Shown here in pieces: positions 1-6,986 of a stretch of 29,191 nt of DNA (the first letter of the stretch is position 1; every line of letters starts with the position of its first letter). This stretch comes from a virus, in IMG/VR virus record IMGVR_UViG_3300009030_000013, positions 1 through 29,191 of that record. One strand, 5' to 3'. The notes under the pieces are model-generated. The model was given only the letters and a program-made list of their open reading frames with translations, searched no databases and was not told the origin of the DNA. The translations under genes were made by a program, and so were the position numbers.

Positions 1-1380
1 AATCTGACCCCCTGCAGCCCAGGCTCCTACGATGGCCTGAGCCTCTACCTGACGCTGGGACCGTGACACAGGGCCTACGAATCGGATGATGATCTCGGCC
101 TCTTCCAGCTGAGGAGGCTTCTCTAGCAGCAACCCACCCCTGTCGAGAACGTCCAACGTCCGCTGCAGGATGGGATGGAAGAGTTCTGACTCGACACGTC
201 CCAACATGGACACCATGGTCCTCGACATCCTTTGGTCGAAGTCCAGGGTCTGTGTCGCGGGTACCCCTGAGCCTGTCGGAGCCTCAATCAGTGGCATGAA
301 GAAGGCATCCTTCACCATGTTCTGCCGCTGGCCAATGATCTCTCGGGTGATGACGATGTCGGTGGAGATCGGGAAGGGACGGATCGGATCCTCTCCAGCA
401 CGGAACATGCCGGAGCGGTAGACGATGAGGGATCCAGGGGAAGTGTCGAGCTGTGTCAGCACTCCTTCATCCGGTATCAGGATCGGAGGGTCAACGGCCT
501 TCTGAGCTGCCTTGATGAGACTGAAGCTCATCTCGTTGAGCATCCGTTGGTCAGACAGAGCTACCCAGGCAGGAGAGCGTCCATACAGCTCCCGTGCATC
601 CTTACTCCAGCGTCCAATCTGCCAGGGGTTGGTCCAGTAGCCTGACTTCTTGATCTGCTTCTTCTGATCGTAGAGGACATGGATGCTGCGCCAGGGCCTG
701 GGATCACTCCGCTCACCCCCCTTTTCAAGATCGCTTCTGGGGTGGGTCAGGTGAATGATCCGGATCTCTTCGTTGGCGTTCTTGTCGATGGCACGATCGA
801 CCTTGTCATCCGTTCCCTTGCCAAACTCCTGCCAGTATTTGCGTCCCCTGACCTTGTAGTCCCGGTAGATGGTGTCGATCCTTCCCGTCCAGGCTTCATC
901 GACATGGATCTCTCCAAGCGGTCGGCTGTAGAAGCGTGGACCAAATCCAGGCATGTCTTCGATGTAGTTGCAGCAGGTACCAAAGAAGACAAGACCCAGT
1001 ATGTCTTCAGCCGCTGCGTTCAGGAATCCAAAGCGCGGCTGCTTGAAGACAAAGTCCAAGGTGCGTGTGGTGTGATCGAGCCAGTCCTTGACCTCCTCGT
1101 CCTCCATGATCTCTTCTGGCTCAGCCCACATGGAGAACCACTTGGCAGCAGGGTTCACCATCAAGCCATGGATGGTCCCTGCAAGCATGTGTCCTGCGGT
1201 GAGACCTGTCGTGTCGTAGATACGACGCATCCGGGTCTCACCGGGTGCCCTGATGATGTTGAAGTCGTCGGTCCCCAACATCTCATCGGCGATGATCTGC
1301 CACGTATTCTCGAACGTCTTCCGATCTGACTTGATCAGATCGAAGCGTTCGATGATTTCCTTTGCAGATTCAAGAGCCAA
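1..1380 (-). CDS. Portal / head-to-tail connector protein (3' end cut by window edge)
   Basis: The frame is open from a TTG at 1380 to the left edge, giving about 460 residues without a stop. The product begins LALESAKEIIERFDLIKSDR and contains MRRIYDTTGLTAGHMLAGT, then VNPAAKWFSM, and later FFGTCCNYIED and a Y-x-R-P-L-G-E-I-H segment. This order matches the podophage 'bacteriophage head to tail connecting protein' family (T7 gp8-type portal), a dodecameric ring through which DNA is packaged and ejected. GGAGG at 1390-1394 lies 9 bases before the TTG. An earlier in-frame TTG at 1389 overlaps the previous stop but has no spacing to the ribosome site. Its position just after the terminase genes fits. 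The C-terminus and the following capsid genes lie outside the window. Family assignment is by recalled motifs and is fairly sure. Confidence 0.85.
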   Translation of the reverse strand, partial: MALESAKEIIERFDLIKSDRKTFENTWQIIADEMLGTDDFNIIRAPGETRMRRIYDTTGLTAGHMLAGTIHGLMVNPAAKWFSMWAEPEEIMEDEEVKDWLDHTTRTLDFVFKQPRFGFLNAAAEDILGLVFFGTCCNYIEDMPGFGPRFYSRPLGEIHVDEAWTGRIDTIYRDYKVRGRKYWQEFGKGTDDKVDRAIDKNANEEIRIIHLTHPRSDLEKGGERSDPRPWRSIHVLYDQKKQIKKSGYWTNPWQIGRWSKDARELYGRSPAWVALSDQRMLNEMSFSLIKAAQKAVDPPILIPDEGVLTQLDTSPGSLIVYRSGMFRAGEDPIRPFPISTDIVITREIIGQRQNMVKDAFFMPLIEAPTGSGVPATQTLDFDQRMSRTMVSMLGRVESELFHPILQRTLDVLDRGGLLLEKPPQLEEAEIIIRFVGPVSRSQRQVEAQAIVGAWAAGGQI

Positions 1381-1385
1381 GTGGA

Positions 1386-2201
1386 TCAACCTCCAAGAAG
1401 CGTTGGAGTGCCGAGTCGAGCTCTGCTGGATCCACCCAGGGGTGTCAGCACGGTGCTTTGGAATCCCTTGCGTGCTGCCAGCTCCGCACGTTTCTGTCGA
1501 GCGGCTGACGCTCCAGACTTGGCTGACTGTGTCTTGGGAATATCGGGTTTATTGAGCTGGGCAGCGAGGATCGACCCACCCGCAAAAAGGAGTGCGGGTG
1601 CATTACGTTTGGCAAGCCCCACTCCACCCTTAGCAACCTTTGTGAGCTCATCTAGTGTGGGTAGTCGCGCAGCTTTGACTGCAGCCTTGGCTTTGCTGGT
1701 AATACGCTCCAGTGCGCTGGGGTCCTTCGGGAAGACTTTCACAACTGGAGAATCTTGCGGTAGCTGCGGAAGCGTTCCACCCTGACCCAATGAATCCGCA
1801 CTGGGTGGATTGAAGGAACCTCCCGATGCGTTTGTAACAGGTGGACCCTCTGCACCAAAGGGACCGCCGGTAGGTGTAGAGGAGACTGGCTTCCCTCGCT
1901 GCGGTCGAGCAATGTCAGGAATGTTTTGACTCGGTGGCTTTACATCCTTGGGTCCGAAACCAGGAGTTTCCGAACCCTGGACCGTTGCAGGTCCACCTGC
2001 ACCCTTAGGACCTCCTGTGGCACCGGGAGTTGCCGGACCTCCAAGAGACTTCAATCCTGGAATAGGACCTGATAGGAGCGTTCGATCAGCCGGTTCTGCT
2101 CGCGCTGCAGACGGACCCGATTCTGTGGCTGCGAGAATCTCTCTCACTAGAATCGTAAGAATAGGTACGCCAAGTGTTGCGCCGCCGCCTTCGCCACCCA
2201 T
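1386..2201 (-). CDS. Pro/Gly-rich putative virion-associated protein between terminase and portal
   Basis: This 271-residue protein has a short hydrophobic N-terminus (LGVPILTILVREIL), a long low-complexity middle (about residues 40-150) rich in Gly, Pro and Ser, and a Lys/Ala-rich region with a hydrophobic patch (APALLFAGGSILAAQL). The basic C-terminus ends STVLTPLGG...TPTLLGG. Small proteins beside the portal in many podophages end in a similar (S/A)TxLT...TLLG motif, so a head-tail accessory role is plausible but inferred. The ATG has AGGAGA 7 bases upstream. The stop is followed at once by the portal ribosome site. The disordered centre is unusual, since neighbours carrying this C-terminal motif are normally under 100 residues. 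Confidence 0.7.
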   Translation of the reverse strand: MGGEGGGATLGVPILTILVREILAATESGPSAARAEPADRTLLSGPIPGLKSLGGPATPGATGGPKGAGGPATVQGSETPGFGPKDVKPPSQNIPDIARPQRGKPVSSTPTGGPFGAEGPPVTNASGGSFNPPSADSLGQGGTLPQLPQDSPVVKVFPKDPSALERITSKAKAAVKAARLPTLDELTKVAKGGVGLAKRNAPALLFAGGSILAAQLNKPDIPKTQSAKSGASAARQKRAELAARKGFQSTVLTPLGGSSRARLGTPTLLGG

Positions 2202-2210
2202 GACGTTCTC

Positions 2211-2417
2211 CTACAAGGCCCTGGCGGGATTGACGCTCAGTATTGCACCTGCCGTTGGGCTGGTCTGGCTGATGGCAGACAAGATGGTTCGTGCTGACTT
2301 CAACCCGGATAGCTGGTGAGAGAGAGCCAGACGATTCAACTCCTCACGTTCCTTCTTCAATCGTTTCTTCTCGATTTCCGGGTCTATTTTGGGTCCAAAC
2401 TTTTTTTTCCCACCCAT
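2211..2417 (-). CDS. Small basic hypothetical protein in the packaging/portal operon
   Basis: A 68-residue protein starting MGGKKKFGPKIDPEIEKKRL, with a highly charged helical stretch (residues 14-28) followed by a Ser/Ala-rich C-terminal half. Its ATG overlaps the stop of the preceding gene as TAATG, and GAGGAGA lies just upstream, so translational coupling is likely. It sits between TerL and portal, where small head-assembly or connector-accessory proteins are common. I do not recognise a family. The C-terminal hydrophobic residues (TILSAISQTSPTAGAILSV) could form an amphipathic helix. Confidence 0.65.
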   Translation of the reverse strand: MGGKKKFGPKIDPEIEKKRLKKEREELNRLALSHQLSGLKSARTILSAISQTSPTAGAILSVNPARAL

Positions 2418-2611
2418 TACTCTCGTCTCCTCGATAGAAGGGTTTCTTGTCTTGGTGGCCCCAAACCGGATAGACCAATGGCTGTTTGCTGCCGGATCTT
2501 CTCTGCCTGCAGCCTTCGTTGACGGTTGATTTCATTCGGATCAAACACAGGTCTCTGCTTTTGCGAAGTGAACAAAGCATTTTCAGTATCGAGACCAATA
2601 AAACTACCCAT
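2417..2611 (-). CDS. Small hypothetical protein directly after TerL
   Basis: A 64-residue protein with an N-terminal MGSFIGLDTENALF stretch and a charged, Gln/Arg-rich central helix (DPNEINRQRRLQAEKIRQQTA), ending in basic residues (LLSRRRE). Its ATG overlaps the terminase stop as TGATG, with GAGGT 8 bases upstream. Both ends are coupled to neighbours. No family is recognised. A packaging or head-completion accessory role is inferred only from position. Confidence 0.6.
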   Translation of the reverse strand: MGSFIGLDTENALFTSQKQRPVFDPNEINRQRRLQAEKIRQQTAIGLSGLGPPRQETLLSRRRE

Positions 2612-4056
2612 CAGTGGTACCTCGATGACCCAGACCCTTGTCGCTTGTAAGGATCATACTTCATCCCGACATGGCTGGGATAGACCCTGCTGATCCCACG
2701 CTTTGCGTAGCGAGCCATCATCACGGCATAGCGCATGGCGTCCATCAGGTCATCGTACTCTTTCACCACCTTGCCATTGTTTCGGTGGTAGAGTTGTCTC
2801 TCGTGCATCAGCTCGGCCAAGTGGTAGGCGATCTTGAAGCGACCCTCGGTCATGCGGTTGAGGATGTCTGCCAAACCCGCTTCCACTGACACAGATCCAT
2901 CGAGGTACTGTGCATGTTCATGCAGCATCATCACGCCATGGCTGGCATAGATCTCTCGGTACTTCCTGCCATCGTTGCGATCCATGGTGCTGGCATCCTT
3001 GGGCCACGCACAGGGAAACGTACCCTTGGCTCGAATCACGGCGGCGTGCACGGAGATACGGGGTTCTACCTGCTTGTAGGCGTCGTAGATGTGGTAGGTG
3101 TCGTTCTCCAGATCGATGGCGAGTGCAACCCAGGCGGTAGGATGAGAACCTCCGCCGAGGTCGAGCCCACCGATCCTGGGCCACCACTTAGGGAGAGCTG
3201 CAGCTTGAGCCTCCGTAAAGACTGATTCGGGTACAGGGTAGATAAGGCCCGAACCAAGTACCGGGATACCTCGGAGACGCGCCTCCCTTTCGTGGATCGG
3301 GTACTGCTTCTGGATGTCAAAGCGCATCTCCTCATCGATGTGGAGAGCATCCTCCAGCTCCATGCGGGTGACACTCTTGTGAGGGCTGTCCGGGGTGGGG
3401 TAGAAGCTCCTCACCACTTCGGACAGGCCCTTCAGAGGTGTAAACGTGAGGATCGCAATGCCATTCGTAGCCGTGAGGCGTGCCATGCCTTCAGTCCAGA
3501 TGTCGGCGGGCGGCTCTTCGTCAAACCAGATGAAGTCAATGCTGTCTGCCATCCACTTCTCTCGTCCTTGTTCGTAGGACTTGAAGCCGACGATGCTGTT
3601 TCCCCCAGTGCGATGGCGAACGACGACGTAGTCATACGCTCCAGGAATCCCTCTGGAGGGGACAGCACGTTCGATGAGATCCTTTGGAATCCACCCGGTA
3701 CCAAGCTCACCTGGACCCCCCATTAGCTTTCGCTGGATCACGTCGCGGGTCGTCAGGCTGGTCACTCCCCCCACCCAGGCCCGAATCGGCTTCTCGAACC
3801 TCTTGCCCCTCCAGAACGGGGGGTACATCCCCGTCAGGTGCATCGCTACTTCCGCCGATCCGCACTCCGACTTCCCCACTTGGTTGCCGGCCATCAGCAG
3901 TCTCAACCGGAACTTCTGGCCCAGATTCCCAAAGGTCTCTTGGACGGGGTAGGGCTTCCAGAACCTCAGACGTTGGTACTGGAGCTCCACTGCCGTTTTC
4001 GCCAGATCCCTCAGCTTCGACAGGGAGTCCGAGGGCAGCTGCGAATTGTCTTCCAT
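2611..4056 (-). CDS. terL: Terminase large subunit (DNA-packaging ATPase/nuclease)
   Basis: A 481-residue packaging motor. With the ATG at 4056 as residue 1, an adenine/Q-like motif (WKPYPVQ, 34-40) precedes Walker A GNQVGKS (57-63). Walker B is DFIWFDEEPP (174-183), followed by a coupling motif LTFTPLKG (203-210). The C-terminal RNase H-like nuclease begins GGLDLGGGSHPTA (296-308) and ends with D-D-L-M-D-A-M-R-Y-A. The family is a Terminase_6-type large subunit. An in-frame TTG at 4065 would add three residues, but AGGG at 4067-4070 is spaced 10 bases from the ATG. The first 350 bases are also read in another frame as the TerS tail, which is unusual because the motif-bearing TerL N-terminus starts inside it. 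Confidence 0.93.
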   Translation of the reverse strand: MEDNSQLPSDSLSKLRDLAKTAVELQYQRLRFWKPYPVQETFGNLGQKFRLRLLMAGNQVGKSECGSAEVAMHLTGMYPPFWRGKRFEKPIRAWVGGVTSLTTRDVIQRKLMGGPGELGTGWIPKDLIERAVPSRGIPGAYDYVVVRHRTGGNSIVGFKSYEQGREKWMADSIDFIWFDEEPPADIWTEGMARLTATNGIAILTFTPLKGLSEVVRSFYPTPDSPHKSVTRMELEDALHIDEEMRFDIQKQYPIHEREARLRGIPVLGSGLIYPVPESVFTEAQAAALPKWWPRIGGLDLGGGSHPTAWVALAIDLENDTYHIYDAYKQVEPRISVHAAVIRAKGTFPCAWPKDASTMDRNDGRKYREIYASHGVMMLHEHAQYLDGSVSVEAGLADILNRMTEGRFKIAYHLAELMHERQLYHRNNGKVVKEYDDLMDAMRYAVMMARYAKRGISRVYPSHVGMKYDPYKRQGSGSSRYH

Positions 4057-4540
4057 CGAATTCAATCCCTAGTTTGTCGAAGGATCCTTCGATCATCTGC
4101 ACCAGTGCCGCAGGGTTGGCGTCTTCGAAGGGATCCAGCTTGCCGGTCTTCTGCTCGCTCTTCTTGATCACCATACCCTGGATCTCAGCAATCAGCTTGT
4201 AGGCCCCATTGATGGCCGTATGATCTGCCGTGTAGCCCAGGATCTCACCCCTCACGATGATGGGTTTGGCTTGCTTGGACGCCCTGACATTCTCTGCGAG
4301 ACCCATCAGTACCTGATCTCGGGTCATGATCTGGGTATCGACCTGCTTGTCGAACATCTTGTCCTGCAGGAAGGACGATCTCTCTCTCACTTCTGGGTGC
4401 GCTCTCAAGAGCTTGGCCACAGCCACATCAGGACGCTTGTTTGTGAAGCCTGCCAGCCGGTAGGAACGTGGCCACGATTCACCCAGGGCGTGCTTCTGGG
4501 CGACGATTTCCCACTTGCCATTCGGTAGCGGGGTGTTCAT
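3707..4540 (-). CDS. terS: Terminase small subunit, long C-terminal tail overlapping terL
   Basis: This 277-residue ORF has a small-terminase-like organisation. Residues 30-60 hold an N-terminal DNA-binding-like helical region (GFTNKRPDVAVAKLLRAHPE), followed by a central oligomerisation-type region (TRDQVLMGLAENVRA, GAYKLIAEIQGM). Residues from about 160 onward are encoded out of frame inside terL and are Gly/Pro/Glu/Asp-rich, as expected for a tail shaped by another frame. TerS recognises the packaging site and regulates TerL. It starts with ATG and has no strong Shine-Dalgarno site (GGGT about 15 bases upstream only). It begins 36 bases from a divergent plus-strand gene. A sequencing indel that removed a nearer stop cannot be excluded. 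Confidence 0.8.
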   Translation of the reverse strand: MNTPLPNGKWEIVAQKHALGESWPRSYRLAGFTNKRPDVAVAKLLRAHPEVRERSSFLQDKMFDKQVDTQIMTRDQVLMGLAENVRASKQAKPIIVRGEILGYTADHTAINGAYKLIAEIQGMVIKKSEQKTGKLDPFEDANPAALVQMIEGSFDKLGIEFDGRQFAAALGLPVEAEGSGENGSGAPVPTSEVLEALPRPRDLWESGPEVPVETADGRQPSGEVGVRIGGSSDAPDGDVPPVLEGQEVREADSGLGGGSDQPDDPRRDPAKANGGSR

Positions 4541-4576
4541 GGGCTACAGTCTACCCAGGGACAAGGAGGAAACCCC
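4541..4576. promoter_or_regulatory. Divergent junction between packaging operon and plus-strand block
   Basis: Only 36 bases separate the divergent starts of terS and the first plus-strand gene. The stretch contains AAGGAGG for the plus-strand gene and a TAGACT/CTACAGTCTA near-palindrome. No sigma70-like -35/-10 pair with correct spacing is evident, so promoters, if here, must lie inside the flanking coding sequence or be of a phage-specific type. Confidence 0.3.
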
Positions 4577-4921
4577 ATGGCACTGGTAGACCGAGGGCTC
4601 AACGACACCGAGCGCAATCGCATCCACCGTCTCATGCCTGGAGTCACGGTCAGGATCCAAACCTGGGAGGACTCTCGGACCGAGGCCCACGTAGCCTTCA
4701 CCCACGACCATCGAACGGCCAGAGACAACGAAGAGCTGCTCTGGACCGATGGAACGGGAACCACAGCCCACATCGTGGGTAGCAACGAGGGCAGCTTCCC
4801 GATTGACGCCACCCGCAACCAGAACCGGCGTCCTGGCTGGACCCCCCAGATCGCAGAAGCAGAGCTCGTAACTCGCTACACGGACGTCATCTCGTCCGGT
4901 CCCTTCTCAACGAGGCCGTAG
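4577..4921 (+). CDS. Hypothetical protein, first gene of the plus-strand block
   Basis: A 114-residue soluble protein starting MALVDRGLNDTERNRIHRLM, preceded by AAGGAGG at good spacing. It contains a charged middle (VAFTHDHRTARDNEELLWTD) and no membrane segment. The stop TAG is followed immediately by the ATG of the next gene. No family is recognised. As the first gene of the block it may be expressed early, but no promoter was identified. Confidence 0.7.
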   Translation: MALVDRGLNDTERNRIHRLMPGVTVRIQTWEDSRTEAHVAFTHDHRTARDNEELLWTDGTGTTAHIVGSNEGSFPIDATRNQNRRPGWTPQIAEAELVTRYTDVISSGPFSTRP

Positions 4922-5152
4922 ATGGAGTTCTGCTGCTGTGGCCACATCCTGGACCGAAAAATGAAAACAAGGGTAACAATGTACCCCTGTCGTTGTAAGG
5001 ATCCGCTGAAGCCGATTCACCGCTCCGCTCCTCTCTATGGGGTTTCGGACCGCATCCCGAAGGCCCAGATTGAGGAGCGGAGGCGGTTGAACCTACCGGA
5101 TGTCACGGACTGGGAACGTGCTGCGTTTGACGTGGATGGTCGCTGGGTGTAG
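4922..5152 (+). CDS. Small Cys-rich probable zinc-binding protein
   Basis: A 76-residue protein with an N-terminal cysteine cluster (MEFCCCGHILD, then YPCRCKDP), compatible with a CxC-H...CxC metal site, followed by a basic and acidic helical region (AQIEERRRLNLPDVTDWERA). Its ATG abuts the previous stop, with GAGG 7-8 bases upstream. Function is unknown; small zinc proteins in phage early regions often bind host proteins or nucleic acid. Confidence 0.65.
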   Translation: MEFCCCGHILDRKMKTRVTMYPCRCKDPLKPIHRSAPLYGVSDRIPKAQIEERRRLNLPDVTDWERAAFDVDGRWV

Positions 5153-5184
5153 ATTCCCGCGCATGGACTTCCTTGCGGTTGTTC

Positions 5185-5240
5185 ATCTCTTGAGCAGAGA
5201 GATCCCAGGGGCGCGTCGAGTTGGTGGCTTGACGCGCCCC
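5185..5240 (+). promoter_or_regulatory. Two tandem stem-loops before the 5261 gene
   Basis: ATCTCT (5185-5190) pairs with AGAGAT (5198-5203). GGGGCGCGTC (5208-5217) pairs perfectly with GACGCGCCCC (5231-5240) around a 13-base loop. The second stem is followed by GTCCTTTTCA, a weak U-run, and then GGAGG. It could be a leaky terminator or an mRNA processing or stability hairpin. It belongs to a series of similar hairpins in this block. Confidence 0.6.
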
Positions 5241-5260
5241 GTCCTTTTCAGGAGGTCTTG

Positions 5261-5719
5261 ATGGCTCTATCCCCTGACAACCCCCACAAACGCGGGACGA
5301 TTGCCTACCGGCGTTGGGAGGCAGCCTGGAGGCGGAGGGAGGCCGGTCAGCTTCCCTTCACGGATGAGCATCTGACGGATATTGAGAGACGTCAGAAGCA
5401 CAACGCCATCATCCAGGGCGGAACCTTCGTCTCTCCCACACCTGAGAATCCCCTTCCCACCATCAACACCCCTGATGTCAATTTTGGCCGACCTCCTCCC
5501 TCCAAGTTTACCGACGAGGCGGGTAACTTCCTGTCATTTGAACACTACCTACAGTGGAACAGGGAGGAAGAGGCCGCTGGCCGTGGCCTCGGTCAGCTTG
5601 GTTTGGATGATCTCTTCAATGACATCTTCGACCCGGATACAGACTTCGACCCCTTCGATCACATCGATGTCCTGGATGTGGTGAAGGGTGAGCTGGTTAG
5701 ACCCAAGGTCAGAGCATGA
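5261..5719 (+). CDS. Hypothetical protein with acidic C-terminus
   Basis: A 152-residue protein. The N-terminal 50 residues are basic (NPHKRGTIAYRRWEAAWRRR) and the C-terminal third is strongly acidic (LDDLFNDIFDPDTDFDPFDH), separated by a Pro-rich linker near residues 60-80. The ATG has GGAGG five bases upstream; a TTG directly before it is less likely. The stop overlaps the next start as ATGA. No family is recognised. The acidic tail could mimic DNA or bind a basic partner, but that is speculation. Confidence 0.7.
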   Translation: MALSPDNPHKRGTIAYRRWEAAWRRREAGQLPFTDEHLTDIERRQKHNAIIQGGTFVSPTPENPLPTINTPDVNFGRPPPSKFTDEAGNFLSFEHYLQWNREEEAAGRGLGQLGLDDLFNDIFDPDTDFDPFDHIDVLDVVKGELVRPKVRA

Positions 5720-5946
5720 TCGGCATGGATGTCGTCTCCGCTGATTCAGAGACCGAGGATCTGCTGATCGAGTGTGCCCGCTGTAAGCAGACCGAGACCT
5801 TCGGCACCTACCACCCTAGACAAGACCTACCCTGGGGCACCCTTCCCCACCGTCTTCTTCAGTTCATCAACCTGCACCAACAGATCTGCTTCGGGGTGAA
5901 CCACCCTCTTCCCAAGCAGAGTCCATTCGTGCTACGACTGCATTGA
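5716..5946 (+). CDS. Small zinc-finger-like protein, possibly the N-terminal part of a frameshifted gene
   Basis: A 76-residue ORF coupled to the previous gene by ATGA. It contains a CARC motif near residue 20 and a LHQQIC segment near residue 54, suggesting metal binding, but lacks a second clean CxxC. In the +1 frame the sequence just before the stop reads SCYDCIEMRKSK, which would provide the missing CxxC. The last dozen residues of the annotated frame may therefore be out of register, through programmed frameshift, mutation or sequence error. Confidence 0.5.
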   Translation: MIGMDVVSADSETEDLLIECARCKQTETFGTYHPRQDLPWGTLPHRLLQFINLHQQICFGVNHPLPKQSPFVLRLH

Positions 5947-5947
5947 G

Positions 5948-6151
5948 ATGAGAAAGAGCAAGCACATCACAGCACAGCAGCATCTCTGGTCTGTACTGAA
6001 TCCAGTTACCGTGACCGAAACCGCAAGGCACACCGAAGATCCGGATCGTCAGCACGACCCCTCCGGACGGGAAGGCGCTCGAATCGCCAAGTGTGGCCAG
6101 TCCGATCCCGACGTTGTCTCTCCTGACGACTCTGCAACGTCCTCCGACTAG
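5948..6151 (+). CDS. Doubtful small ORF, possible continuation of the 5716 gene
   Basis: A 67-codon ORF whose frame is open from 5900, where it reads HSCYDCIEMRKSKHIT before the ATG at 5948. There is no good Shine-Dalgarno site. The later part is rich in Asp, Ser and Pro and reads like non-coding sequence. It is listed mainly because the CxxC just upstream fits the half zinc finger of the preceding ORF. It may not be a separate gene. Confidence 0.25.
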   Translation: MRKSKHITAQQHLWSVLNPVTVTETARHTEDPDRQHDPSGREGARIAKCGQSDPDVVSPDDSATSSD

Positions 6152-6433
6152 CTTTCCATCCCGGGTCCATTCCGCAACACCCTGAAGACCTCTTCAGAGG
6201 GGGAGACGTGTGTGCGTCTCTACGGACCTTCTTCCCAGTAACTGTTCGTTTCCAAAGGTGGATCCTCATATAGGACACAACCCGTGGACGCTGTGGGGTA
6301 CACCCCCTGGTAGGTAGTTCACACTGGGCCACTACCGGCTACCGTCAGCAATATACCGTAAGGTGTGTTGCACACGGGACATGCCTCCTCTCCGTCTCAT
6401 CTCCTTACTCCCATGGTGCATGTACCCACCATC

Positions 6434-6577
6434 ACTCACGGCGAGGGACACGGCATCCCCGGCCCCTAGCCCTAGTGGTCAGCCCTCACCTGGCAAGTCA
6501 TGCAGGTTCTCATGCTTGAGGACTTCGTTGTGCCTTGTGCCTGGATCTGCAGGCTAGGGCACAGCGTGTCCGTGAGT
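6434..6577 (+). ncRNA. Candidate branched structured RNA
   Basis: The outer arms ACTCACGG...ACACG (6434-6452, with a 6-base bulge) pair with CGTGTCCGTGAGT (6565-6577), giving 13 base pairs. Inside, GCCCTAG (6469-6475) pairs with CTAGGGC (6554-6560); GCCCCTAGCC (6462-6471) is an alternative partner. Within that lie short hairpins CCTG/CAGG (6489-6505), CTCA/TGAG (6510-6520) and CCTG/CAGG (6540-6553). The nested plan looks like a multibranch RNA of about 145 bases. I do not recognise a class. Confidence 0.4.
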
Positions 6578-6585
6578 CCTCTCGG

Positions 6586-6643
6586 GTGTCGTGGAGGGTG
6601 CTGGAAGTCTGGCCGGTAGCTTCGGTCTCGCACCCAGTGGCAC
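6586..6643 (+). ncRNA. Candidate stem-loop downstream of the branched RNA
   Basis: GTGTC (6586-6590) pairs with GGCAC (6639-6643, one G-U), and GGGTGC (6596-6601) pairs perfectly with GCACCC (6630-6635) across an asymmetric internal loop. CCG/CGG closes an inner hairpin. No U-tract follows. It may be a domain of the same RNA as the preceding element. Confidence 0.4.
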
Positions 6644-6685
6644 CGTGTTCTTCCTAACGTCGCTCATGTCACCCATGCAGGCGGC

Positions 6686-6777
6686 GAGTTCCGTCCTTCT
6701 GCGACGCCGACCGCCTTCGCTCCTCGTTCCTCGTCGCCGCGTTGCGAGCGGCACGTCGCCGCAGAAGGAAGGAACTC
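6686..6777 (+). promoter_or_regulatory. Long hairpin burying the ribosome binding site of the 6780 gene
   Basis: GAGTTCCGTCCTTCTGCG (6686-6703) pairs with 6760-6777 over 18 positions with a single G-A mismatch. The 3' arm contains the purine-rich Shine-Dalgarno region (GAAGGAAGGA) of the gene starting at 6780. GCGACG (6701-6706) can alternatively pair with CGTCGC (6754-6759). If formed, the helix would block translation until opened by a protein, RNA processing or an upstream ribosome. Confidence 0.6.
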
Positions 6778-6779
6778 TA

Positions 6780-6980
6780 ATGGGTGACACGATCGACCCG
6801 AAGAACACGGTTGCTGGGTACGAGCCCTTCAACTACCTCGCCCGGGACTTCAAGCGCCTCATCGACAACGAGGAGGACTTGACGTTCGCTGAGCGCCTTG
6901 GCCTGCTGATGCAGCTCAAGGTCATGGACGAAGTCATCAGCGAGAACCGCAAGTCCAGCAAGGCTCGCAAGGCCAGCTGA
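6780..6980 (+). CDS. Small charged hypothetical protein
   Basis: A 66-residue helical, charged protein starting MGDTIDPKNTVAGYEPFNYL, with LARDFKRLIDNEEDLTFAER and a basic C-terminus (SSKARKAS). The ATG has GGAAGGA 6-12 bases upstream. The same frame is open further upstream, but that part is the structured leader and reads as non-coding. No family is recognised. Its expression may be controlled by the leader hairpin. Confidence 0.65.
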   Translation: MGDTIDPKNTVAGYEPFNYLARDFKRLIDNEEDLTFAERLGLLMQLKVMDEVISENRKSSKARKAS

Positions 6981-6986
6981 CTCACA

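Larger units (their letters stand above)
6152..6779 (+). other. ORF-poor region dense with inverted repeats
   Basis: No convincing coding frame covers these 628 bases. Inverted repeats are frequent: CTGAAG/CTTCAG (6181-6196), GAGACG/CGTCTC (about 6206-6223), GGGGT/ACCCC near 6295, GTAG..GTAGT/ACTAC..CTAC (about 6311-6346), and the three larger structures listed separately. The density suggests structured RNA or a cis-acting site such as an origin. I saw no tRNA cloverleaf or GTTCGA T-loop, and no iterated binding sites. Confidence 0.5.

Noticed and set aside
679-1329. A 216-codon plus-strand open frame
   Set aside because: It is opposite the portal gene, whose protein reads well in the minus frame.
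6152-6779. Possible tRNA or tmRNA genes
   Set aside because: No T-loop GTTCGA-like motif, anticodon arm or CCA-adjacent acceptor stem was found; only unclassified stems are visible.
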